Assembly: GCA_000827325.1 (NCBI GenBank)
Contig: KN832879.1
Location: 496,001 to 560,000, forward strand
Direction of reading: 5' to 3'
Source: Oidiodendron maius Zn
Lineage: Eukaryota; Ascomycota; Leotiomycetes; Myxotrichaceae
Length of the DNA: 64,000 nucleotides
In this document: in pieces, positions 46,346-57,072 of the stretch
Layout of the letters: every line of letters begins with the position of its first letter
How positions within the stretch are numbered: position 1 is the stretch's first letter
Position numbers and translations under genes: made by a program
The notes under the pieces: model-generated
The model's input: only the letters and a program-made list of their open reading frames with translations
Databases searched by the model: none
What the model was told of the DNA's origin: nothing

Positions 46346-46350
46346 TTTGG

Positions 46351-46824
46351 CAATATTCTCCGTCATGACAAAAATTGAACCACTATCTAGGGGAACTTAT
46401 TATCGTCGCATGAGACTTTCCTACGCACCCATAGGCTTGAATTACCACTTGGCGAAGAAGTTCTCCTCGCTTTTGCGTGGGTGGATGCAAGCGGTGTGTT
46501 AGTGTTGTCGGTATTCGTTATCTCCATTCCCGACGTAGCCGCGCAAACCCAATGTCGGGCCGCAAGCGGTCCGGCGAACTTCACGGACGGCATATCTTGC
46601 GACAAATAGTTAACTCGGGCCGTAAGCATTAAAGCACCAGCCCAAGTTCGGACATGTCAAGTCTAATATCCGTAGCATCTGAAGATATCCAATGCTGCAC
46701 GATGAGGCAATAGACGAGCCCCAAATACATAAACTTCAGTGATCCTGTCCAATCTCCAGCTTCAACGGAGTCAAACTTTAGAACCGGCACTACTCAGCCT
46801 GTGCAAAATCAACATCAGTTTACA
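46351..46824. other. promoter region of the CAD-like gene
   Basis: Normal GC content resumes at once after the retrotransposon. No gene was found; a minus-strand 80-codon frame here has no motif. Contains a palindromic CCG-N4-CGG site listed separately. Confidence 0.5.
46560..46569. promoter_or_regulatory. possible Zn2Cys6 (Leu3-type) binding site
   Basis: CCGCAAGCGG is an inverted CCG pair with a four-base spacer, the half-site spacing preferred by Leu3-type regulators, 256 bases before the CAD-like start codon. A Leu3-like regulator gene lies next door. Such a ten-base pattern can arise by chance in 474 bases, so this is a suggestion only. Confidence 0.3.
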
Positions 46825-48299
46825 ATGGCGAGCACAAATCTCCCAACAGACCCCGAAGGATTAACCGGCAAGCTCTGCAGTTGGGTTCACGATGTAAAAC
46901 TTGAAGATATCCCGGGGGACGTCCAGACTCGAGCCAAATATCTCATCCTGGATGGTGTGGCTTGCGCGTTAGTAGGCGCACACCTGCCTTGGTCGGAGAA
47001 GGCAGCGAATGGGATTTTTGAGATGGAACCACCGGGAGACTGTGTTGTATTTGGTTGGGACAGGGTATGTCTGAATTGTTCAAATTGATGAATAACAAAG
47101 CCAATTTTTTCCAGAAAATCAGCCCATTGTCAGCCGCGCTCTTAAATAGTACATTCATCCAAGGCTTTGAGTTGGATGACTGGCACAGTGAGGCCCCCAT
47201 GCATCTGAATTCGATTATTCTTCCTGCACTCTTTTCTGCAGCTACAAAAGCAAAGTCTACCGTCAATGGCGCTTCGTTCCTCCTGGCATATCTCGTTGGG
47301 TTGGAGGTAGGCCCCAGAGTTGGAAATGCGTTGTATGGTTCACACATGCTATCGGTGGGATGGCACAGTGGCGCAGTATTTGGCCCACCTGCTTCATCCA
47401 CAGCCGTTAGCAAATTGCTAGATTTGCCTGCGAATCTGATCGAAGATGCAGTTGGCATCGCATGTACACAGGCAGGAGGGCTCATGTCCGCACAATACGA
47501 AAGTGAGGTAAAGCGCATGCAGCATGGGTTTGCAGCACGAAATGGCCTCTTTGGAGCCCTCATGGCAAGAAGCGGTTATGTCGGCATCAAAAAAGCACTG
47601 GAACGTCCATATGGCGGATATTTAGCCACGTTTGGCAAAGGGACTGGAAGAGATCCGCCCTATCTTCTTGATGAGGTCACCAAAGGGCTTGGAAGCACGT
47701 GGAAGACTCATGCCGTTCGTGTGAAGCCATATGCTGCTATGGCTGGAACACACGGTACAATTGACTGCATAAGAAAGCTCCAAGAAGACTATCCGGATCG
47801 AATGAAAGATCTCGCGAGCATTACCAGCATCAAGTATGAGATGGCTGAAGCGGCGTTTCACCACGGAGGTTGGAAAGCTAAACGTCCTATTACTTCAACA
47901 GGAGCACAGATGAACAATGCGTACGTCGCAGCGACGCAAATGGTCGACCAAAGAGTCCTTCCTGCGGAGTTTGGACAGGATAAGCTGGATCGCGACTTGG
48001 TCTGGGATCTGGTAAATAAGTCAACATGCCAGCAAAACAATGAGTTTACTTGGGATCAGAAAGCAACTATAACCTTTAAGGATAAGCAAATACTGACAAC
48101 TATTGTCAAAGCTCCACGTGGGGTTAACCCTGCGTTGTCGAATGAGGAGATTGTGGATAAATGGAGACACTTGACTATAGACATAATCGATGATGGAAAA
48201 AGATCGAAAATCGAGGATGTTATAATGAACTTGGAGTTGGTCGAAAATGTTCTTGAATTGGCGCAGTTGTTGTCTGGTGTCACTGGGCATGCGTTGTAG
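46825..48299 (+). CDS. MmgE/PrpD family, cis-aconitate decarboxylase-like
   Basis: Two exons (46825-47064, 47115-48299) give 474 residues. As recalled, the sequence follows Aspergillus terreus CadA closely: RAKYLILDGVACALVGAHLP, FIQGFELDDWHSEAPMH, GWHSGAVFGPP, GIACTQAGGLMSAQ, KRMQHGFAARNGL, RPYGGYLATFGKG. The likely active-site residues of the PrpD fold are kept: Asp101, Asp102, His104 and His110 of the E-L-D-D motif, Lys213 of K-R-M-Q-H-G, and Lys284 of R-V-K-P-Y-A. CadA converts cis-aconitate to itaconate with release of CO2; other family members dehydrate 2-methylcitrate or alkylcitrates. Which reaction occurs here is unknown. The stop is 130 bases from that of the convergent regulator gene, and a lyase and an aconitase-type enzyme lie 5-8 kb away. 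No mitochondrial presequence is evident. Confidence 0.9.
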
Positions 48300-48428
48300 G
48301 ATAAGAGATTTGAGCTCTTGGATTATCTAGCATGGGTTAGTCGGTGAAAAGAATTTGTTGCCTTATTTATTCGATATAGAGCGGAGCCAAGGATGAACCT
48401 CGGTATATTTTTCCTCAGAGTGTAGAAG

Positions 48429-50964
48429 TTATGGCCCGTTGGCATCCGTGGCCTGATATGAATTGATATCAATGGGCATGACTGAGGGAAAGCCAATGTC
48501 CCATATCCAGTCCAAGTCTGGCAAATCTTCCATTAGATTATCCAGTCCAGGTACCTCTGTTATCGCAGACGGCGTAATTTGTAGCGGCGTTATCTGGTTT
48601 TGACTGGCACTTAATCTGTCACTCCAACCTTCAGTCATACGTGGTGTGCTGAGTGAAGGATCTAGGTTATTTATTTATGTTAGCCATTGCAGCCAAGTAG
48701 TTTCCACACAACATTGAGAATGCCTCACCCGCGAAAATGGGTGCTGAGCTAGAAGGCGATGTTGATGCTGTCGCATCCAAATTGGGTGGCGGAGCCTTCT
48801 GGCCACCAAATTCCTCTCTCCACATCCAGAGCGAATCATGCAGAAGACTAGCACCCCAACGTGTTTTGATGTGTACGGTTGGCTCCCCTTCTTTTCTTAG
48901 GTTTAGATTGCGGTGTAAATTCCACAGCTGCGCAATTATCTTATTTACGCGACCCTGCAGGTCATTGTCCTCTACAGAAGACTTTCGAAGTAATGATATG
49001 GCCGTGTTAAATGTTCTTTTTCCTTCCTCGGTGTCAATATACCTTGCATAGCTTGAGTTGACGATCTTCATCAGCATCATCGCTGCGATAGTTAAGACTT
49101 GAATGAATCCACTTGGTGCAAATTGTGTAAAGTTCCATGTTTCATCTGCTTCCGCTGCCTTCGAAATTAGGGTCACCGCTGCTGCATATGCTTTGAGAAG
49201 GCCCTGTTTGCGGACATCTGTCCCCGAGGACATGAAAAAATAGTAGGTGCGAAGCTGCACGCAAGCCATTGACAGGAGTATTGATTGTGCACCTATAGGT
49301 GAATCTATTAGCGCAACAAACTAGAGATAGTGGATTAAATAATACATACTTATTGCATTACAATTTATTTGCCTCTCAAGAGTGCTGAAATCAGCTTCCA
49401 ACATCGTCATAAGCACATAACTTTCAGCTTCAGGTGGGTAACCAGTAGGTGATCGATCACTCTCAGTCATCACTTTGTTGACTCTGGCGATGAATTTGTA
49501 GATAAGAAGCTGACTTCGAAGATTTTCCGGAAGAGTGTACATATTTCCAACTTCGCAAGCTTGATCAATGGCCCAGTCGCTAGAAAGCATGGAAGGCTGC
49601 CCTGCTGAGGCTGTCACGCTGGCAAGGTTAGATTCAATGACGCTTTCAGAAACATCGATTACTCGCCACGTACCTTTGAGCTGCAATGAAACACCCGGCC
49701 CATATCTTCACAGCTTCTTGAAATTCTTGGGGCCCAAAAGTTGTCCTTACACGCAAGAAATCCTGTACTGTTTCAGGCCGATGCAATCCGAGTTGCATGC
49801 AAGCGCTTTTAGCAAGTGATACCACCATGAAAGACAGATCTTTCGACATAGTATTTATTGGAAAGGACCAAACAGAGACTAAAATCAATGCCTGGACAGT
49901 ATGTCGAGAATGGGGCAAGATAGATACTGTGCTCCACATCAGTCTTATGACAGATGGGCTAAGAACAGCTAACAGGGTAGCATCCTCTTTGTATCGGCGC
50001 GCAGCAACACAGATAATACACCAGAATAGAAGGGGAGACCGATCATAGTATTCACTTGGGGATATGGATGGATCTAGGATTTCCAAGAAATGGTGGTAGT
50101 TCTCGAAAAACCTATCCATGTCAGCATAATCTGAGACAGGGTATCTTTGAATCAACGCACTCAAAGAAAAGGCAACTAATAGCATGATAGTCCAGCTCAA
50201 TGTCATCTAATGATTTAGAGTAGTCATTATCCTGGTTTAGGTCGCGTTGTCGAGTTGTTTCATTTTTAGTAGACGGTGAGGAGTGACCCAAATCTTCCTG
50301 TCGCGAAAGAGACTTTCCTCCAATGTGAGAAGAGCCCGGTTGTCGAAGATTTCTATCATTTATGTGTTGCTGGCCAAGTTGCTGAGGCAGAAGGCTTGTT
50401 TGTGAAGAAGATTTGGCTGCCGTCCCGATATTTACCATTTGGCCAACATCTTCTGGGGATCCGAGAAAAGGATGACTCCCTCCGGCCTGCCCAACAGCAG
50501 AGCTTAGTCGTTCTACCTGTTCTGCAAGCTCATCGAGCTTACTACAGCTGAGACTTTAGATCAATCTTATAGATTCTGAGGATCGAGGAATAAACATACG
50601 TTCTCTTGTTAACTCTTTTATAGTCGGAGTCAACTTGGCATTCAAGAGACAGCCGTCGACATCGGGAACAGGATACTTGTCCAGAAACGTTTCCCCGATC
50701 ACATTTCAGCTACGCAAAATGATTTCGTTAGCCAAACGACTATTAATAATCATATCAACCTCTGAAATGCAATTATATTCTCACCTTCGCCTGCCTGCAA
50801 TCTCTACAAGCAATCCGTTTTTGCTTCTGGTGCGGAGAAGCACTCTCTCTGTACGATTTCTCAGATCTGCCAGGTAATGTTACATTATTGTCGCTGGGAC
50901 CATCATGTGCGTTAAGTGGTGGGGCTGCTGGCAGAAGCCTTTTGGCCGGGATCTGAGTGCTCAT
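48429..50964 (-). CDS. Zn2Cys6 transcription factor, Leu3-like
   Basis: Seven exons (50785-50964, 50600-50709, 50161-50541, 49674-50111, 49350-49579, 48729-49292, 48429-48661) give 711 residues. The zinc cluster spans the first junction: IACRDCRQAKLKCD, then SCSRCRRLSLECQ, six cysteines in order. A short coiled coil (KLDELAEQVERLSSAVGQ) follows for dimerisation, then a low-complexity linker. The fungal regulator middle region begins with FFENYHHFLEILDPSISP and contains FWCIICVAARR. The C-terminus is acidic with LPDLDWIWDIGFPSVMPIDI, like the activation end of Leu3-type proteins. It is nuclear and probably regulates the acid-metabolism genes around it, an inference from position. Exon joins were chosen to keep phase; the 49-base intron at 50112-50160 replaces a frame that otherwise reads out. 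Confidence 0.85.
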
Positions 50965-52318
50965 TTCAGATGAAGTGTGGGGCGAATCGAAGTGAGAGAT
51001 GGATGTCGCAAAAGCAATCACAAATCAGACAGCTTGAAATAGAGAGCACAGCGATTAAAGAATCTAAACAGCTAGTGCAGAATATGAAACTAATTGATGC
51101 CAAATTCTGGGATGCTTGCCCATGTTGTGAAGAGGACCTGGGGGTGGCTAACTCGTAATATTATTCGCTCCACGATTGCAAGTAGGGCGGCTTGCCAGTC
51201 AAATGAATCAGTTCAGTTGCAACGCGAATCGCACTTGCAATAGGCTTGTAAGGAATTAGAATAGTCTCAAAGAAGAGCTGTCTTGATACGAAATCTGTCA
51301 GAGAGAAGAAAATGCGGAGTACTTGGGACTAGTCGAAAAATCGCGCCTCAGGCTTAGAATTAGGCAAGACGCTCACACCGACTTCCCCTATCCAGCAAGA
51401 GTCTTCCCATTACAGATGCAGGAAGAGGTGATGAATTTATATTTATCTTCTCTAGTAAACAACACTATTCGTCTATAGAAGCGCCATTTATATCTCTTAT
51501 AAAGTGGCTGAATATGCAACCTACGTTACGTACAGCGCGGTCATCTACATGAGCTGATTCTCAAGACAACTCTAGCAAGGTCGGATGTCGCGATCCGTTT
51601 CATCGACATCCCAACACTCTTCCCCACATATTTAATCATCCTCTCGATATGTTTTCGTGGTAAGCGTAGTACCGCCCTTGCATAACAAGAATGTTTAACT
51701 CAACAATAACTAGGCATAAGAGAAGGGCGGAAGAGGTAAGGGAGTAGCCCTTGCGTAAACAATTGAGGAGATCTGATTAAGGACGAATTTATGTATGTAA
51801 ACGAAAATCCTTCATATTGCTCATTCCAAAGCAATCATTGTCCAGGAATTTGAACGCTATTCAAAGTAGGCTGCTAACGCATATCTCCAACGGGAGATCT
51901 TAGAATTTCATGATAGTGCGCAAACATCTAGAGCAAGATCCCTGCGCGTGATTTTGTTATTGTCCGCAACAAACTGTCCAGAGAATGGTACATCTGGAAT
52001 AACAATTAATAATCGAATTCCGTCCGAGGCGCATAGAGCTACACAGCCATGTACACGGCTGCCTGCTTTTTTGGGGCGCGCCAATTCGGAAATGTACTTT
52101 CTTTTGGAAGATATATGTAGCACCGTGGGATGCAAGGTTAGTAATTCCAATAGAAACTTCCATACGTGAACAAGTAATAAGCCGCATAAACTATAAATAC
52201 TGTAATATATTCTCTTCAGATCAGCCTCAGCAGCTCTGCAATTAATCCAATCTTCTGGCACTATTTAAACAGTCTAAGATCCATCCAACTCCCACTTCAT
52301 TCATTAACGTCAGCAGCC
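50965..52318. other. intergenic, no gene recognised
   Basis: 1.35 kb. The 5' side belongs to the regulator gene promoter. Three overlapping short frames at 51908-52261 have no motif. A frame extending the regulator upstream to 51021 exists but adds an unlikely 19 residues. Confidence 0.5.
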
Positions 52319-52620
52319 ATGCGATTTCAAGTTGCGGTGCTAGCTCTTTTCGCCATGATGACCGGCATTTCTGAAGCCTGCGATGCTGGTAAGCCCCCAG
52401 CGTGCTGTCTCATTCCTGCCTAATATGTTTCCATTTAAGGCCGTACAGAGATGTTTTGGAGTGTGCCAGCTAAGGTCACTTTTTAGGAACTTATATGTGC
52501 TCCAAGCCTGAGCCTAGCCTGATCATGGTCTGCACTACCTGGGGAACATGGGAAGTTGCTGCTGTTTGCGGCAAGCTGTGCTGTGACGAGTCCAGTGGAG
52601 TCCCGCACTGCGTATGTTAA
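52319..52620 (+). CDS. small cysteine-rich secreted protein (8 Cys)
   Basis: Two exons (52319-52388, 52487-52620) joined over a 98-base GT-AG intron give 67 residues, too short to stand out in an open-frame scan. Residues 1-20 (MRFQVAVLALFAMMTGISEA) are a clear signal peptide. The mature part has eight cysteines in 47 residues in the order C-x6-C-x10-C-x11-C-x3-CC-x8-C-x-C, implying four disulfides. I recognise no family. Small secreted cysteine-rich proteins of fungi include effectors, defensin-like peptides and hydrophobin-like surface proteins, and this spacing does not match the hydrophobin pattern. It sits between the regulator and the lyase gene, so it may share their control or be an unrelated gene inserted in the group. 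Confidence 0.8.
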
Positions 52621-52877
52621 GGTAAGCCTTTTCACTGGTTAATACTAAGATGCTTCGCAATTAATGTAGAGTTATATTCTTCAGAGTAGAACGGCGCAAC
52701 ATATTATTTGTCTACGCAAGGTGGCTTCTGAATTCCTTGCAATTGGTAGGGGTCTTACTAGGAGGGTATGTAGAGGTTAGAACGATAAATTGAGACAGGG
52801 CCAGTCATTTCAAGTGCTAATAAGCGAGTCTCGTAGTAGATTAAAATAAATGACACGATCACAGATTGTTGAAGAAC

Positions 52878-53902
52878 TTAAACACCATTGGTGTATGCAC
52901 TTCCGCCCGCTGCGATGTCAAATTCCATGGCTTCTTTCAAACCACATACCATGAAAAGCTCTCTTGGCCCCATGCCGGAAATATCTGCAACTGCATTTGC
53001 GTTGTCGCCAGTTTCCTTCAATTCCTTGGCTGCTGCGGTAACTGCTCTATACACGGGTCCCAATGCAAATGCAGGGTATATGATGATCTGGAATCCAGTT
53101 TCCTTCGCCTCTGCGACTGTGAAATGCGGCGTCACGCCCCCGTCAACCATATTCAATAGAACCGGAGTTGGCGCGAGTTCTTCGCAGGCTTCCTTTGCTT
53201 GCTCTTTTGATATAATGCCCTCCAGGAATGCCACATCTGCTCCGATTTTGATGGCATTTTTGAGGCGGGAAATTGCGGCCTCATATCCAAGCATTTGAAG
53301 AGCATCGGTGCGAGCAATGATAACGATATCCTGGCCTACTTTCGTTCGTGCGTTCACTGCCGCTCGGATTCTTGACATGTAGACGTCCTCGTCCACTATT
53401 TCTTTGTTCTTAAGATGACCGCATCGTTTGTTAACAACTTGATCTTCAAGGTGAAAGCCTGCAACTCCAGCTTGAATATACTGCTCAGTGGTTCGACCGA
53501 CCATCAATGCACCTAGGCCAAGTCAGAATATTGATGTGCCCTGCGTGGGGAATGATTTGCGATCTTGCCTCCATATCCCGTATCAGCATCAGCAATGAGG
53601 GGTACTCGTCGGTCAAGGTTAGCAATCATGCCAGCATGGTCTCTCATGTCATTTAAGGTAGCCACTCCTAGATCTGGCATTCCGAGCCTTGACATTGTTG
53701 TTCCAGCTCCAGTCTTTAAATTTAGAAGCGTAGGTGAGCTTAGCTATTGTATATTTAGGAGTCAGTTACTTACCATATATAGGCACTCAAACCCATTATT
53801 CAAAGCGATTCTAGCAGTTAGGCCATCAAAAACTCCAGGGCAAACAACGATCTTGTCTTTATCTTCGAGCATCGCTCGCAACTTCTGTACCGGAGATGCC
53901 AT
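52878..53902 (-). CDS. isocitrate lyase/PEP mutase-family C-C lyase
   Basis: Three exons (53774-53902, 53569-53713, 52878-53512) give 302 residues. The (beta/alpha)8 barrel motifs are in place: CPGVFDGLTARIAL, TGAGTTMSRLG, LIADADTGYGG (metal-binding Asp residues), GVAGFHLEDQV, the catalytic loop KRCGH, IIARTDALQ and LLNMVDGG. The loop cysteine marks a lyase, such as methylisocitrate lyase or related oxaloacetate hydrolase-type enzymes, rather than a phosphonomutase. Substrate unknown. Intron 2 (53513-53568) has a GC donor (GCAAGA) and TAG acceptor; this joining restores DTGYGGALMVGRTTEQY, whereas reading through leads to a stop. No peroxisomal SKL-type end (it ends YTNGV). Divergent from the hydro-lyase gene over 357 bases. 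Confidence 0.9.
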
Positions 53903-54259
53903 GAGAAGATATTAGAACGGCGAGTCGCTGGTATGTAATAAATGCAGGTACTGGAATAGTAACTCGAGGATTAGGTACAGATTAATGCGGCATTCAACCA
54001 CTTATTACCTGCCCTCGGGTATAAAGAGGAGTAATTCCCAGGTTCCTGGTCGGAATATCCATTCGGACAGGATGTTGTCGTCGTGGGCCAATCAGACGCA
54101 AAGCCGCTACGGCGCCGATGATGTCCTGGCCCTCCCGATGATGCGGGGCAATGTGCAACCCCCCCTCCGAGAACTATTTGAATGGAATTGATTATAGTAA
54201 GATGTCCCACTACTGGATTTCTTTTAAGTTGTTACAGTTTTCAAATCCTTCAGTTCATA
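53903..54259. promoter_or_regulatory. shared divergent promoter of lyase and hydro-lyase genes
   Basis: 357 bases between two start codons on opposite strands. A TATAAA lies at 54020-54025 on the plus strand. A CG-rich patch at 54110-54122 (CCGCTACGGCGCC) contains CCG and CGG triplets that Zn2Cys6 proteins can recognise, though the spacing is three rather than four. A shared promoter would co-regulate both enzymes. Confidence 0.55.
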
Positions 54260-57072
54260 ATGTCACAAGAAATTAATTTCAAGATTCAGAGCGACTGTCC
54301 TTCGATTAAGCAAGTGCTAGCATATTTAAAGGATATCAGAAGCATAACTTGCAATCAGGAAAAAGGCAGCTCCGGTCTGTAAAATATCGTTTGCGCCGCA
54401 CAAAATACTGACAAGCTTACAGCTTCCTTGCCTCCTCAAAACTTCCTAGGACTACTTAAGTCTCTTTCCGAAACTTTACTATCTGCTGGTTTTGGTCGAG
54501 AGGCCGAGGCCCTCGCAGATGTTTACGGCATTTCCACTTTATCAACTGACTTTGGAGGTTTGGGTTACAATACAAATGCTCAGTTAGACCAGAAAGAAGA
54601 GGCTGAAGCCCTTTTCCTTGTGTCGGCATGGCTCGAAGCTCTGAATTCAGCAGATCGAAGCAAAGCCCCCGCCACACACCTCCCATCTCGCCCGGAAGGT
54701 AGAAGGTCCATGACCCTAAGTGAAAAGATATTTGCTGCACATGACATCGACAGGAGAGGAGAAGTCAAACCTGGAGATGTCGTTAGAGTCAATGTAGACT
54801 GGATTATGGCGTCGGAACTGTCGTGGAAGGCATGGGATATTTTATTTCCATTAAGACTAAAGGCTAATCTTATATCTCTAGGGAATGGAATCTGCATATG
54901 AAGCTCTAGGAAAGCCGGGGATTTTTCGCAACGACAGATTCTGGTTGGCCGGAGACCATGTAGTAGACCCGCGCATTAAGGATATCCCTCAGGTGAAAGC
55001 ACTCGTGAGATCCAGCGAGAACGCACGTCAACAGTTTAAGATGACAGAGTATCAGGGAATGAATGTTTGTTACTTTCCAAACTCTCCTTATTCTCCTTGC
55101 TTACGGTTTATCGGTCTAGTATACAATCATGCACACAGAGTTCTGTCGAGAACGAGCACAGCCAGGCATGCTGGTCATTGGCTCTGATTCTCACACCTGC
55201 TCTGCTGGCTCCGTCGGTGCACTTGCAGTGGGCTTGGGAGTGGCAGACGTAACAATGCCCCTCATCACAGGAGAAACATGGTTTCGAATTCCTGAAAGCG
55301 TTAATATCAAATTTATCAATGCACCCAGTCCAGGGATTGGGGGTAAAGACACCATCTTGTATATCATGAAGGAACTAAAACGCAACACTGTAGCGGCAGA
55401 TAGGGTGGTTGAATTTACAGGTCCTGGACTGGCGCATTTATCATGTGACGCGCGTTTTGCGATCTCAAATATGACTACGGTATGTGGAACGGATATTAAA
55501 TTTTACTCTTCTAACATACTATATAGGAGTTTGGCGGAGTCAGTGGAATATTCGTACCTGATCAAATCACATTCGACTTTGTAAGTCGACGCAAGTCACC
55601 TCGTCATAAAAGAAATTCAGACTATTTCCGCCCGGACGAGGATGCGGAGTATGCTGCAACCCATGTAATTGATCTCGCAAAGGTCGAATCGTTTGTTGCG
55701 AGATATCCTTCTCCCGATGACGTAGTTCCTGTCAGTGAGCTCGAAGGCACTGTATTAGATGGATGTTTTATTGGTGCCTGCACGACTGCGGAGGAAGATC
55801 TGATACTCGGCGCCATGGTATTGGAAGTTGGCCTACGCAAAGGACTTGTACCTTTAAAGCATGGCAAAAGAAAAGTTGTTCCCGGGTCCTTGCCAATACT
55901 TAATAGATTGAAGACTCTGGGACTTGCTGAAATATATACGCAGGCTGGTTTTCAAATCGGAGTACCAGGCTGCAGTTACTGTGTCGGGATGGGCGCAGAC
56001 CGAGCTGGGGAAGGCGAAGTATGGATTTCATCACAAAATCGGAATTTCAAGAACAGAATGGGAAAAGGTACAGTTACTGTTTGACCCAAAGCTTAATTAT
56101 ATGTTATAGCTGACTTGCTGCAATAATTCAGGCGCCATTGGCCATCTTGGCTCGGCTGCTACTGTAGCCGCTTCGTCATTTGGCATGAAGATCACAGACC
56201 CTAGGCCATTCCTAGATGCTATCGACCAAACTCGACTAAGAGAGATATTAGGCAGTCAGCCAACCAATGCACCGAAGACTAGTCCGGTGTACATTGAACC
56301 AGGACAGCGGTCAAGTGCTCAGACCGCGCGAGTCAACCAGAGGGAGAAGAAGCAAACACTTTCGCCCTGGAATGGAAATCTAGCCACAGGAAATCCAGTA
56401 GAGAGTTTTCTTCCCGTTTCATTACCAGATACACAAGATATTAGACAAGGAAGGGTTCAATGTCTCGGAGACTTCATTGACACCGACGCCGTAAGTTGCT
56501 ATCTTTCAGAGGCATTCGAATGCTACTAACTACAATAGCTGGCACCTTCGGAGATTTTAACCAGCTGCACTACCAACGAAGAATTCGGACAGCATTGTCT
56601 CAAACACACCCATCCACACTTTAGAAGCCTTGTTAAAGACGGTTTTAATGTTGTCGTTGCAGGTCATGCTTTCGGCTGCGGCAGTTCTCGAGAAAATGCC
56701 GTCAGCGCACTCCTTGGAGCCGGCGTTATCTGTGTAATTGCCAAATCTTTTGCATTCATATACGGAAGAAATCAGCCTAACCTAGGACTCCTTGGTATTA
56801 CCATCGTTGATGAAAGCTTTCACGAGGCAGCAGTCGATGGTACAAGCATCGACATCGATATGGATAGGTTCAGAGTCCGGATCGGGGAACGGGAGTGGCC
56901 GTTTGAATTCAGTATAATGGAGAAGGAATTGATTCAAGTTGGAGGTTTATCCAACGCATTTCGAAAGTTTGGAAGTAAGCTGTTCGAAGTAATGTGTAAA
57001 CAGACAAAAGTGCATGCTGGAGACACATTGCCGAATGACGGATGTGGGAACGGTCAAGGCCTTGAATGGTAA
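54260..57072 (+). CDS. aconitase-superfamily hydro-lyase (fused LeuC-LeuD type)
   Basis: Seven exons (54260-54374, 54423-54829, 54882-55064, 55120-55479, 55527-56067, 56132-56490, 56539-57072) give 832 residues. The LeuC-like part includes [11 protein letters not shown]-like text ([18 protein letters not shown]), [48 protein letters not shown], and [19 protein letters not shown]. The three iron-sulfur cysteines are in D-S-H-T-C and G-C-S-Y-C. The swivel (LeuD) domain has [20 protein letters not shown] and [18 protein letters not shown]. Family members isomerise or hydrate citrate, homocitrate, isopropylmalate or methylcitrate. The N-terminal 130 residues (with [20 protein letters not shown]) are an extra helical domain. 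Intron 2 (54830-54881) appears to have a GC donor. It is divergent from the lyase gene, suggesting one pathway. Confidence 0.9.

Larger units (their letters stand above)
36864..46350 (-). mobile_element. Ty1/copia LTR-retrotransposon fossil with a nested LINE
   Basis: Two 173-base direct repeats (36869-37041 and 46173-46345) start TGT, end CA/TA and are flanked by the same five bases, TTTGG, at 36864-36868 and 46346-46350. Without the nested LINE the element is about 5.35 kb, a normal copia size. Traces on the minus strand fall in copia order: gag with a zinc-knuckle-like region near 45.0-45.1 kb, integrase near 43.9-44.6 kb, reverse transcriptase near 38.1-38.5 kb and RNase H near 37.1-37.6 kb. 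A polypurine tract borders the left LTR, and a primer site resembling the complement of the tRNA-iMet anticodon arm borders the right one. The element is broken throughout by dozens of changes and is AT-rich, as expected after RIP. The LTRs differ at about 12 positions, all transitions, so divergence cannot be used directly as age. Confidence 0.9.

Noticed and set aside
50965-51021. An earlier start for the regulator (MIAFATSISHFD...).
   Set aside because: The extra 19 residues look unlike a protein N-terminus, and the next ATG lies closer to the usual distance before the zinc cluster.
46825-57072. A full itaconate cluster like that of Aspergillus terreus.
   Set aside because: Only the CadA-like gene and a regulator match. 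No mitochondrial carrier (MttA-like), MFS exporter (MfsA-like) or cytochrome P450 is next to them.
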